NCBI GenBank assembly: GCA_046262175.1
Contig: JBHENF010000202.1
Location: forward strand, 1-10,855
Direction of reading: 5' to 3'
DNA length: 10,855 nt
Source of the DNA: RYN-124 sp046262175
GTDB taxonomy: Bacteria; Actinomycetota; Actinomycetes; Mycobacteriales; SCTD01
Below the pieces are notes generated by a model that was not told the origin of the DNA, did not search any database, and saw only the letters and a list, made by a program, of their open reading frames with translations. The position numbers and the translations under genes are program-made. How positions within the stretch are numbered: position 1 is the stretch's first letter; the number at the start of each line of letters is the position of its first letter. Positions 5,313 to 10,855 of this stretch are shown here, one piece after another.

Positions 5313-5579
5313 ATGCAGCTCGAGGACGACGCGATCAAGGTCGCGGTCAACCGGCTACGCCGTGCGGAGGGCCAGATCGCCGGCGTGATCCGCATGCTCG
5401 AGGCCGGTCGCGACTGCGAGGACGTGGTCACGCAACTGGCTGCGGTCTCGCGGGCGCTCGACAGGGCCGGGTTCAGCATCGTCGCCAGCGGCCTGCGGCA
5501 GTGCCTGAGCCCGGACAACGCCGACTCCGCCGAGGTGGACACAGCCAAGCTCGAGAAGCTCTTCCTCTCGCTCGCCTGA
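5313..5579 (+). CDS. cstR: CstR-type persulfide-sensing repressor (DUF156/CsoR family)
   Basis: 88 aa, the usual size of the all-helical CsoR/RcnR/CstR repressors that bind DNA as tetramers. The start region VNRLRRAEGQIAGVIRMLEA (residues 12-31) is typical of the family. C35 and C64 are separated by 28 residues, as in Staphylococcus CstR (C31/C60). The position that is His in copper-sensing CsoR (four residues before the second Cys) is Gly60 here, so the Cu(I) site C-H-C is absent. Persulfides would link the two cysteines and release the operator. The rhodanese neighbours and CstB-like gene support this. AGGAGG lies 4 nt upstream of the ATG. No operator lies immediately in front; autoregulation would act through 4893-4906. 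No other Cys is present. Confidence 0.85.
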   Translation: MQLEDDAIKVAVNRLRRAEGQIAGVIRMLEAGRDCEDVVTQLAAVSRALDRAGFSIVASGLRQCLSPDNADSAEVDTAKLEKLFLSLA

Positions 5580-5591
5580 GCGGCCGCTCAG
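5576..5591. terminator. Perfect 16-bp palindrome shared by two convergent stop codons
   Basis: CTGAGCGGCCGCTCAG is a perfect palindrome. It contains the TGA of cstR and the complementary TGA of the 21-codon minus-strand ORF. It may act as a bidirectional terminator, though it lacks a T-tract and the stem is only about 6 bp once a loop is allowed. Confidence 0.4.
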
Positions 5592-5653
5592 CAGACGAAG
5601 CAGGTCAGGCTCGCCCACACCGCGAAGGCGGCGCTGCCGCCCAGCGCGGTCAT
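5588..5653 (-). CDS. 21-aa hydrophobic micro-protein ending CFVC
   Basis: The ORF starts MTALGGSAAFAVWASL and ends with the tetrapeptide CFVC after a Thr, with no charged residues at all: a single membrane-spanning peptide. Every codon ends in G or C, and the ATG overlaps the stop of the 32-codon ORF (ATGA), so translational coupling is likely. No ribosome binding site of its own is visible. Two cysteines at the C-terminus could be thiol-reactive or lipid/metal-binding. It is the third member of a chain of overlapping genes with the CstB-like gene. Alternatively it could be the tail of the 32-aa protein, joined by a frameshift. Function unknown. Confidence 0.5.
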   Translation of the reverse strand: MTALGGSAAFAVWASLTCFVC

Positions 5654-5748
5654 CCGAGCAGGGGCAGCGTTCGCCGGTCGTCCTCCTCCTCCTGCTCGTC
5701 CGTCGTCTGCGCCACCGCATCCCGCAGCTGGTCCACGACATCCGTCAC
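5650..5748 (-). CDS. 32-aa acidic micro-protein coupled to the CstB-like gene
   Basis: A GTG start overlaps the TGA of the CstB-like gene (GTGA) and the stop overlaps the next ATG (ATGA). The product has a helix-like start (TDVVDQLRDAVAQTTDEQ), a run of acidic residues (EEEDD), then RRTLPLLG. About 28 of 32 codons end in G or C. The lack of a separate ribosome binding site fits coupled reinitiation. An acidic cytosolic helix followed by a separate hydrophobic peptide resembles a split small membrane-associated protein. I do not recognise it. It could also be a chance ORF, but the precise overlaps on both sides argue against that. Confidence 0.5.
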   Translation of the reverse strand: MTDVVDQLRDAVAQTTDEQEEEDDRRTLPLLG

Positions 5749-7091
5749 GGCCGGGACACCGCCAGCCCCGCCTTCTCGGCATTGCTGAAGTCGTCGTCGA
5801 GGTGCACCACCTCGTGCCCCGCACGGTCGAGGATGCTCGCCGCGATGCTGGCCCGGAAGCCGCTGGCGCAGTGCACCCACACCCTCCCCTGCGGCACCTC
5901 GTGCAGCCGGTCGACCAGGCTGTGCAGGGGGATGTGCTTCGCACCCCGGATGTGGCCGCCGGCCACCTCGTCGTCGCGACGCACGTCCAGGACCCGCGCC
6001 TCGGCCGGAACGTCGGCGAAGGTCGCTGACGGGTAGGACCGCACCGGGACGTCCGCCGCCAGGCTGTGCAGGTCGCCGGTCGCGCTCCCGGCCAGGCGGT
6101 CGATGCCGATCCGCACCAGCTGTCGCTGCGCCTCGGCCACCTGCTCTGGGTTCTCGCCGATCAGGGTGATGGGTGCACCCCACGGGATCACCCATCCCGC
6201 GTACGTGGAGAACTGCTTGCCGATCCCGATGGAGACCGTGCCGGCCAGGTGACGCCCGGCGTACGCCGCCCGGTCGCGCAGGTCCACCACCCACTCCCCG
6301 GTGCGGATTCGGGCCGCCAGCTCGACCGGATCGACGGTGCGCGCCGGCGTCAGGTCGGGCTCGTCCGGGCCCTGCGCGTTGAGCGGCGACATGTGCGCGT
6401 AGTAGGCCGGATACCCGGTCAGGCCGGCGACGAGCTTGTCCACGAAGGCCTGCTCGTCGTCCTCGGTGAGCGCGTCGTTGCGGCTCTTCTCCTGCCCGAT
6501 CGTGCTGTCGCTGCCGCCGCTCGCGCCGCCGGAGGAGCAGAACGACCCGAAGCCGTGCGTCGGGTAGAGCGCTGACTCATCGGGCAGCGCCTTCGCGAGC
6601 CTGCGCGCCGAGCCGAACTGCTTGCGCGTCAGGTCGTCGGTGCGATCGGTGCCCAGCAGGTCGGTGCGGCCGACGCTGCCGTAGAGCAGCGAGCCGCCGC
6701 TGAACACCGCCGGGGCGTCGCCGGAGTGGTCGGTGACGACGTACGACAGGTGGGTGTCGGTGTGACCCGGCGTCTCCAGAACGCGGACGGTCATCTCCCC
6801 CACCGAGAGTTCGTCGCCGTCGTGCGCGGCGCAGCGCTCGAAGGCGACGTCGTCGCGGCCCGCGACGACGTACGTCGCGCCCGTGCGGCGCGCCAGGGCG
6901 TGACCGCCCGTCACGTAGTCGTTGTGCAGGTGCGTCTCGACCACCATGCGCACCTGCACGCCCAGCTCGACCACGAGGGCCTCGACCCGGTCCAGGTCCC
7001 GCTGCGGATCGACGACGAGCGCCACGCTGCCGTCCGACACCACGTAGCTGCGGTCGCCCAGGTCCGGGGTCTCCAGGATGTCCACGCGCAC
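5745..7091 (-). CDS. CstB-like metallo-beta-lactamase / tandem rhodanese protein (persulfide metabolism)
   Basis: 448 aa with the CstB layout: MBL domain (about 1-245), a first rhodanese without catalytic Cys (about 253-340) and a C-terminal active rhodanese (about 350-445; loop CASGFRAS, C409). In CstB such proteins use non-haem Fe(II) and O2 to turn persulfides into thiosulfate. MBL residues seen: THLHNDY (H54, H56, D58), TPGHT (H111), GRTD (D145), and PTHGFGSFC (H180, C186). Two differences from ETHE1-type dioxygenases stand out: Tyr59 replaces the usual His, and Gly134 (FSGGSLL) stands where the Asp iron ligand lies in FTGD. The GTG at 7091 has AGGAG 8 nt upstream; the longer frame would run through the divergent regulator and is rejected. 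No CstR palindrome lies upstream. Two micro-ORFs overlap its end. Confidence 0.85.
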   Translation of the reverse strand: MRVDILETPDLGDRSYVVSDGSVALVVDPQRDLDRVEALVVELGVQVRMVVETHLHNDYVTGGHALARRTGATYVVAGRDDVAFERCAAHDGDELSVGEMTVRVLETPGHTDTHLSYVVTDHSGDAPAVFSGGSLLYGSVGRTDLLGTDRTDDLTRKQFGSARRLAKALPDESALYPTHGFGSFCSSGGASGGSDSTIGQEKSRNDALTEDDEQAFVDKLVAGLTGYPAYYAHMSPLNAQGPDEPDLTPARTVDPVELAARIRTGEWVVDLRDRAAYAGRHLAGTVSIGIGKQFSTYAGWVIPWGAPITLIGENPEQVAEAQRQLVRIGIDRLAGSATGDLHSLAADVPVRSYPSATFADVPAEARVLDVRRDDEVAGGHIRGAKHIPLHSLVDRLHEVPQGRVWVHCASGFRASIAASILDRAGHEVVHLDDDFSNAEKAGLAVSRP

Positions 7092-7110
7092 GGCTCGATC
7101 TCCTCGGGGC

Positions 7111-7139
7111 TTGTCCTCATCAACGAATGTCCGTACATT
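7111..7139 (+). promoter_or_regulatory. Leaderless promoter of the GntR-family gene
   Basis: TTGTCC (7111-7116), 17 bp, TACATT (7134-7139). The -10 ends 6 nt before the ATG at 7146, and no ribosome binding site is present, so transcription probably starts at the A of the ATG. Confidence 0.6.
7126..7139. promoter_or_regulatory. Candidate GntR operator AATGT-CCGT-ACATT
   Basis: Inverted repeat with perfect 5-bp arms and a 4-bp centre that covers the -10 of the regulator gene. It lies in the 54-bp gap shared with the CstB-like gene, so binding here could repress the regulator operon and also affect the divergent gene. Confidence 0.6.
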
Positions 7140-7145
7140 ACGTCC

Positions 7146-7946
7146 ATGACGACGACACGGCAAGGGCAGCGTCGCCTGACCCGGGGTTCGGGCTCGCCGT
7201 TGTGGGCGCAGCTGCTCGCCGACCTGCGGGGCCGGCTGGCGGCAGGGGAGTTCGCTGAGACGTTCCCGGGCGAGCTGGGCCTCGTGGACGCGTACGGGGT
7301 CAGCCGGCACACGGTGCGGGAAGCCCTGCGCCACCTGCGCGCCGAGGGGACGGTCACCGCGGCTCGGGGCCGCAAGCCGCGCCTGGCACCGGTCGAGGTG
7401 GAGCAGCAGCTCGGCGCCCTGAGCTCGCTGTCCGCCGCCGTCGAAGCCGTCGGTCTGGAGCAGCGCTCTATCGTGCGCGCCCTGGACGTGCGGCGCGACG
7501 GCGTCATCGCGACGCGCCTGCTGCTCGAGGAGTCCGCGCCGCTCGTCTACCTCGAACGCGTGCGGCTGGCGGGTGACGAGCCGCTCGCTCTGGACCGGGT
7601 GTGGTTGCCGGCCGACATAGCCCAGCCGCTGCTGACGGTCGACTTCACGCACACCGCGCTGTACACCGAACTGCTGACGCACTGCGGGCTGCGCCTGACC
7701 GGGGGGCGCGAGCAGGTGCGCGCGGTCGTCCCGCTGCGGGGGGAGCGCGCGCACCTGCACGTCCCAGCGGGAGTCGCGCTGCTGGCCGTCGAACGCACCG
7801 GCTGCCTGGACAGCCGGCCGGTCGAGCACCGGCACACGCTGGTGCGCGGGGATCGCTTCGCCGTGACGGCGCAGTACTCGGGGCGCGACATCGCCCTGTC
7901 GGCGATGGACCGTGGCGCCCCGCCGATCGAGAGGTCCTACCCATGA
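7146..7946 (+). CDS. GntR-family regulator, HutC/UTRA type
   Basis: 266 aa. The N-terminal winged helix runs over about residues 17-75; FPGELGLVDAYGVSRHTVRE (40-59) matches the GntR helix-turn-helix. The C-terminal part (about 85-250) has the UTRA-like pattern VYLERVRLAGDEPLALDRVW, characteristic of HutC-type ligand-binding domains that respond to small metabolites. The ATG at 7146 is chosen because it follows directly on a good -10 element; the frame is open for 420 nt upstream, but that part only mirrors the divergent CstB-like gene. Its stop overlaps the next ATG (ATGA), linking it to a rhodanese and a sulfite exporter, so the ligand may be a sulfur compound (inference). The effector is unknown. 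Confidence 0.85.
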   Translation: MTTTRQGQRRLTRGSGSPLWAQLLADLRGRLAAGEFAETFPGELGLVDAYGVSRHTVREALRHLRAEGTVTAARGRKPRLAPVEVEQQLGALSSLSAAVEAVGLEQRSIVRALDVRRDGVIATRLLLEESAPLVYLERVRLAGDEPLALDRVWLPADIAQPLLTVDFTHTALYTELLTHCGLRLTGGREQVRAVVPLRGERAHLHVPAGVALLAVERTGCLDSRPVEHRHTLVRGDRFAVTAQYSGRDIALSAMDRGAPPIERSYP

Positions 7947-8281
7947 GCCAGCCCGCTCCCGACGTGTCCGTGCAGGCGGCGGCCGACGCCGCAGCCTCGA
8001 ACAGCGCGCTGCTTCTCGACGTACGAGAAGACGACGAGTGGGCTGCCGGGCACGCAGAGGCGGCGGTGCACATGCCGCTGAGCGCGCTCGACGTGGGCAA
8101 CGTCCCGAGGGATCGCCCGGTCATCGCCGTGTGTCGTTCCGGCAACCGCTCGGGACAGGCAGCCGCCGCACTCGCCCAGGCCGGCCTGCAGGTCGCCAAC
8201 ATGGCGGGCGGCATGAACGCGTGGGCCGCGGCCGGCCTGCCTGTCGTCGACGCGGACGGCCGTCCCGGCGAGATCACGTGA
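7943..8281 (+). CDS. Single-domain rhodanese (sulfurtransferase)
   Basis: 112 aa. Motifs are LLLDVREDDEWAAGHAEAAV (residues 23-42), the canonical active loop CRSGNRS with C64 (64-70) and GGMNAWAAAGLPV near the C-terminus. It is the most standard of the three free rhodaneses here. It starts within the stop of the GntR gene (ATGA), with GAGAGG about 11 nt upstream, and ends 13 bp before the TauE-type exporter. Pairing with an exporter suggests that it handles sulfane sulfur whose oxidised product (sulfite or thiosulfate) is then pumped out; this is inference from context. Confidence 0.9.
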   Translation: MSQPAPDVSVQAAADAAASNSALLLDVREDDEWAAGHAEAAVHMPLSALDVGNVPRDRPVIAVCRSGNRSGQAAAALAQAGLQVANMAGGMNAWAAAGLPVVDADGRPGEIT

Positions 8282-8294
8282 AGGCGCGGCGCGC

Positions 8295-9143
8295 ATGATC
8301 CTCGGAGCGACCGGCCTCGGACTGCTCATCGGGCTCACGATGGGTGCGCTCGGCGGCGGCGGGTCGATCCTCACCGTCCCGCTGCTCGTCTACGTGCTCG
8401 GGCTGTCCGCCCAATCGGCGACCACGGCCAGCCTCGTCATCGTGGGCGTCACCGCTGCCGCCGCGAGCATCGGACACGCGCGTGCAGGGCACACCCGGTC
8501 GCGGGTCGGCGTGCTGCTGTCCGTGGTGGGCGTGCCCGCTTCGGTCCTGGGCACGGTCCTCAACCGGCGCGCCGATCCTGACGTGCTGCTGCTGTCCTTC
8601 GCGGGGCTGATGCTGGTGGCCGCGGTCGGCATGCTGGTGCGCAGCCGGATGACCCGAGGTGCCGCCCCGGCACCCGCGGACTCAGCGGAGCCGGTCCGCC
8701 GAGCCGGAACTGGCAGCGCCGTCGTGGCGACCCGGGAGCACCCTCGGGCCACCCCGGCAGCGCCGTCGCGCGGACGGGCGGTGCGGCTCGCCAGCGCCGG
8801 CCTCGGCATCGGCTTCCTCACGGGCTTCCTCGGCGTCGGCGGAGGCTTCGTGGTCGTCCCGGTGCTGGTAGTGCTGTTCCGCACGCCGATGCCCGTTGCC
8901 GTCGGCACCTCGTTGCTCGTGATCAGCCTGAACTCCGCGGTCGCCCTCGCGGCCCGAGCCGGCAGCGGGGGGTTCGACTGGAGCGTCATCGTGCCGTTCA
9001 CGGCCGCTGCGGTCGCCGGCTCGTTCGCCGGCACGCGGGTCGCGAACCGGGTCGACCCCAACAAGCTGACCGTCGCCTTCGCCGTGCTCCTGGTCTTCGT
9101 CGCCGTGTACGTCGCCGTACAGGCACTGCTCGGCCTCACCTGA
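8295..9143 (+). CDS. TauE/SafE-family sulfite/sulfur-anion exporter
   Basis: 282 aa, normal for the family, with about eight hydrophobic segments in two related halves. Each half opens with a Gly-rich motif: MGALGGGGSILTVPLLVYVL near residues 16-35 and TGFLGVGGGFVVVPVLVVLF near 176-195. A hydrophilic, Ala/Pro/Arg-rich loop of some 45 residues (about 117-162) joins the halves, longer than in compact family members. TauE/SafE proteins export sulfite, sulfoacetate or related anions, or import thiosulfate or sulfur compounds in some relatives. GAAGG lies about 8 nt before the ATG. Last gene of the GntR-rhodanese operon; no strong terminator follows, only a short GGACA-G-TGTCC repeat near 9168. 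Confidence 0.85.
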   Translation: MILGATGLGLLIGLTMGALGGGGSILTVPLLVYVLGLSAQSATTASLVIVGVTAAAASIGHARAGHTRSRVGVLLSVVGVPASVLGTVLNRRADPDVLLLSFAGLMLVAAVGMLVRSRMTRGAAPAPADSAEPVRRAGTGSAVVATREHPRATPAAPSRGRAVRLASAGLGIGFLTGFLGVGGGFVVVPVLVVLFRTPMPVAVGTSLLVISLNSAVALAARAGSGGFDWSVIVPFTAAAVAGSFAGTRVANRVDPNKLTVAFAVLLVFVAVYVAVQALLGLT

Positions 9144-9179
9144 CGGGCATCAGAGACTTCCGGGCCGGACAGTGTCCAC

Positions 9180-9971
9180 CTAATGGGCACTCAGCTCCGT
9201 GCGGTCCTTGTGGGTCTTGGTCAGGTAGGCGACCACGAGGAGGATGGTCGCGAGGAAGGCGACCGTGGTGCCGAAGGTGCCCAACCCGAGCCCCCCGTCG
9301 TCTCGCGAGGAGCCGAGGTAGTCGCCGATGTTGGCGCCCAGCGGACGAGTCAGGATGTACGCCAGCCAGAACGACAGCACGGGGCCGGCGCCCGACCGCC
9401 AGGCAACGAGCACCGCGAGGATGAGCCCGCCGGGCAGAAGAACGGCAGCCCCGGGGCTCCAGCCGGTGAGCTCGAGCGTCCAGTCCCCCGCAGCAGTGCC
9501 GAGGGCGAAGGTGACCAGCACGGTCAGCCAGTAGAAGCTCTCACGCGGCGTGGTGACGATGGTGTGGATGGAGAGCGTGCGCTCGCGCACGTACCAGACC
9601 GCGAAGACGACGGCGAGGGCGACCGCGAACACCGAGGTGCTGATCCAGAGGGGCGCTCCCTGCCCGTCCGTGAGGTTGTCGGTCAGGAGCGTGCCCACGA
9701 CGCTGATGAGCACCACGGCCAGCCAGTAGACGCCTGGCACATAGCGGCGCAGGCGGAACTGGGCGGCGAGCACCAGCGCCAGCGCGACGCTGAAGACGAT
9801 CGTCGTGTTGGCGAGGCCGAAGCCGAGCGTCTCGTTGATGTAGTCGGCGAAGCTCTCGCCCACGGTCGTGCAGAGCACCTTGATGATCCAGAAGTAGACG
9901 GTCACCTCGGGAACCTTGTTGAGCATCTGCCGGCCCCGCGCGACGTCGTCGTGCACCAGAGAGGTTGTCAT
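9180..9971 (-). CDS. COG4705-type multi-pass membrane protein
   Basis: 263 aa with about eight hydrophobic segments. The start of the core, KVPEVTVYFWIIKVLCTTVG followed by ESFADY (residues 19-44), is typical of the uncharacterised COG4705 membrane family. Acid-bearing motifs recur: GESFADY (38-44), LLTDNLTD, GTAAGDW and RPLGANIGDY, suggesting an internally repeated transport or ion path (inference). No clear ribosome binding site lies before the ATG at 9971; Met16 at 9926 is an alternative start. It follows the histidine kinase gene on the same strand after 69 bp that hold tandem 11-bp repeats, so the two-component system may control it. Its 3' end faces the exporter gene with a gap of 36 bp. 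Confidence 0.8.
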   Translation of the reverse strand: MTTSLVHDDVARGRQMLNKVPEVTVYFWIIKVLCTTVGESFADYINETLGFGLANTTIVFSVALALVLAAQFRLRRYVPGVYWLAVVLISVVGTLLTDNLTDGQGAPLWISTSVFAVALAVVFAVWYVRERTLSIHTIVTTPRESFYWLTVLVTFALGTAAGDWTLELTGWSPGAAVLLPGGLILAVLVAWRSGAGPVLSFWLAYILTRPLGANIGDYLGSSRDDGGLGLGTFGTTVAFLATILLVVAYLTKTHKDRTELSAH

Positions 9972-9995
9972 GAGGGCGAGGGTGCACGCGCCTCG

Positions 9996-10012
9996 CTGAA
10001 CCGCGCCTGAAC
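9996..10012 (-). promoter_or_regulatory. Tandem GTTCAG repeats with 11-bp period (possible response-regulator site)
   Basis: On the minus strand GTTCAGGCGCG is followed directly by GTTCAGCGAGG: two GTTCAG copies 11 bp apart, one helical turn. OmpR/PhoB-type response regulators bind such direct repeats. The site lies 25-41 bp before the COG4705 ATG and downstream of a kinase gene, fitting control by that system. Confidence 0.45.
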
Positions 10013-10040
10013 ACGTCGTCCGCTGCGCAGCCCGCCACGG

Positions 10041-10855
10041 TCAGGCGGTCGGCAGCCGCACATCGAGGGTCGCGCCTCCCGGGCAGGCTCGCGCGGTGAC
10101 GTCACCCCCGCAGGAGCGGGCGAGCCGCCGGGCCAGCGGCAGCCCGAGCCCAGCGCCGTCGTCGTCGGACGTGCCGCGCACGCCCGGCTCGAACGCGCTG
10201 TCCCGCAGCTCGCCGAGTCCCGGCCCGTCGTCGCGCACCAGCACGTGCTGCCCGTCCGCCGCCAGCTCCGTCGAGACGTCGACGCGGGTCCTCGCGAACC
10301 GCACCGCGTTCTGCAGCACGGGCACCAGCGTGCGCACCAGCACCGGCTCGGCCACGCCCGCTGTACCGACGGCTGTGACCAGGACCGACACCCCGTCGCG
10401 CGGCCCGACCTCGGCGACCGCTCGCTCAGCGGCCGTCCTGATGTCGCACCGACCCGGTGCCTGCGTCGACGCAGACCTCGCCGTCGCGAGCAGCGTCTCG
10501 AGGATGCTGTCCATCTGGGCGGCGCTGGTGGCGACCGCGTCCAGCGCGCTCGCCGTCTGCAGGCCCGGTGAGGTGGAGGACTGCAACAGATCGACCTCCG
10601 CGACGATCCGCGACAAGGGCGTGCGCAGCTCGTGGGAGATCTCCGCCGACAGCTGCTGCTCGTGCCGCAGCACCGCGGCGAGCCGGTCGAGCAGGCCGTC
10701 GAGGTCGCGGGAGAGCCGCGCCAGCTCCTTGGGCCGGGCGGCGGAGCCGAACCGCTGCGACACGTCATGGGCACTCCACTGCGCCGCACGATCGCTCATG
10801 TCGGCGACCGGGCGCAGCGCGCGCCCGACGACGATGCGGGTCGTCGGGTAGACGC
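10041..10855 (-). CDS. Two-component sensor histidine kinase, C-terminal part (5' end beyond window)
   Basis: 271 codons are visible, running off the right edge. They show the end of a HAMP linker (RIVVGRALRPVADMSDRA, open through the edge without a stop, so the internal ATG at 10799 is not the start), a HisKA domain with the phospho-acceptor His in ISHELRTPLSRIVAEVDLL, and a HATPase_c domain with N box LVPVLQNAVRFA, G1 box DDGPGLGE and G2 box GAGLGLPLARRLA. It ends in GGATLDVRLPTA. A HAMP linker implies a membrane-bound sensor with an extracytoplasmic or membrane input domain outside the window. The partner response regulator is probably just upstream of it, beyond position 10855. The COG4705 gene lies 69 bp downstream and may be a target. 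Confidence 0.9.
   Translation of the reverse strand, partial: VYPTTRIVVGRALRPVADMSDRAAQWSAHDVSQRFGSAARPKELARLSRDLDGLLDRLAAVLRHEQQLSAEISHELRTPLSRIVAEVDLLQSSTSPGLQTASALDAVATSAAQMDSILETLLATARSASTQAPGRCDIRTAAERAVAEVGPRDGVSVLVTAVGTAGVAEPVLVRTLVPVLQNAVRFARTRVDVSTELAADGQHVLVRDDGPGLGELRDSAFEPGVRGTSDDDGAGLGLPLARRLARSCGGDVTARACPGGATLDVRLPTA

Noticed and set aside
5313..5579. Copper-responsive CsoR
   Set aside because: The His of the C-H-C copper site is Gly, the Cys spacing equals CstR, and no copper ATPase or chaperone is present.
6726..7145. Upstream extension of the GntR frame
   Set aside because: It mirrors the MBL domain coding strand; the leaderless promoter just before 7146 defines the start.
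7092..7835. N-terminal extension of the CstB-like frame to a 696-aa ORF on the minus strand
   Set aside because: This part is the antisense of the GntR gene, has no domain features, and the GTG at 7091 has a good ribosome site and begins the MBL domain.
9168..9178. Terminator between the exporter and the COG4705 gene (GGACA-G-TGTCC)
   Set aside because: Arms of 5 bp with a single-base loop cannot form a stable hairpin, and there is no T-tract.
9183..10010. 275-aa plus-strand frame over the COG4705 gene
   Set aside because: Hydrophilic mirror of a membrane protein with recognisable family motifs on the minus strand.

Overview
The window is GC-rich with almost every third codon position G or C, GTG starts, frequent ATGA/GTGA gene overlaps and probable leaderless starts. 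This points to a high-GC actinobacterium; I cannot place it to genus. There are no rRNA, tRNA, CRISPR or insertion-sequence signals, and the region reads as chromosomal.

Layout. (1) Positions 1-1811: a divergent pair. On the minus strand lie an 18-codon Cys-rich microgene and the first 26 codons of an FAD oxidoreductase, behind a good promoter. On the plus strand lie a winged-helix regulator with a SufR-like C-terminal cysteine set and a TylF-like methyltransferase. (2) 1812-2523: mostly small genes missed by ordinary length cut-offs, namely a possible 45-codon Cys-rich ORF, a 44-aa ORF, and on the minus strand a clear 55-aa CxxC protein. (3) 2492-5579: a plus-strand operon of a CrtI/PYROXD2-like FAD oxidoreductase, a small membrane protein, two rhodaneses and a DUF156 repressor. 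The repressor has the two-cysteine, no-histidine signature of the persulfide sensor CstR. Two identical 14-bp palindromes (TACCCCCGGGGGTA) precede the first gene and the second rhodanese. (4) 5588-7091, minus strand: a CstB-like metallo-beta-lactamase/rhodanese/rhodanese protein followed by two overlapping micro-ORFs of 32 and 21 codons. (5) 7111-9143, plus strand: a GntR/HutC-type regulator with a leaderless promoter and an overlapping palindrome, a third single-domain rhodanese, and a TauE/SafE sulfite exporter. (6) 9180-10855, minus strand: the C-terminal part of a HAMP-containing histidine kinase and a COG4705-type membrane protein with tandem 11-bp repeats between them.

How they fit together. 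Blocks 3-5 make a reactive-sulfur (sulfide/persulfide/sulfite) detoxification island comparable in content to the Staphylococcus aureus cst locus: CstR sensor, rhodaneses for sulfane-sulfur transfer, a CstB-like persulfide enzyme and TauE-type export. The wiring differs. The palindromes sit only in block 3, while the CstB-like gene and the exporter diverge from a GntR promoter without such a site. The CstB-like protein also has Gly where ETHE1-type persulfide dioxygenases have their Asp iron ligand. The least described content is the set of micro-genes, especially the coupled pair after the CstB-like gene.
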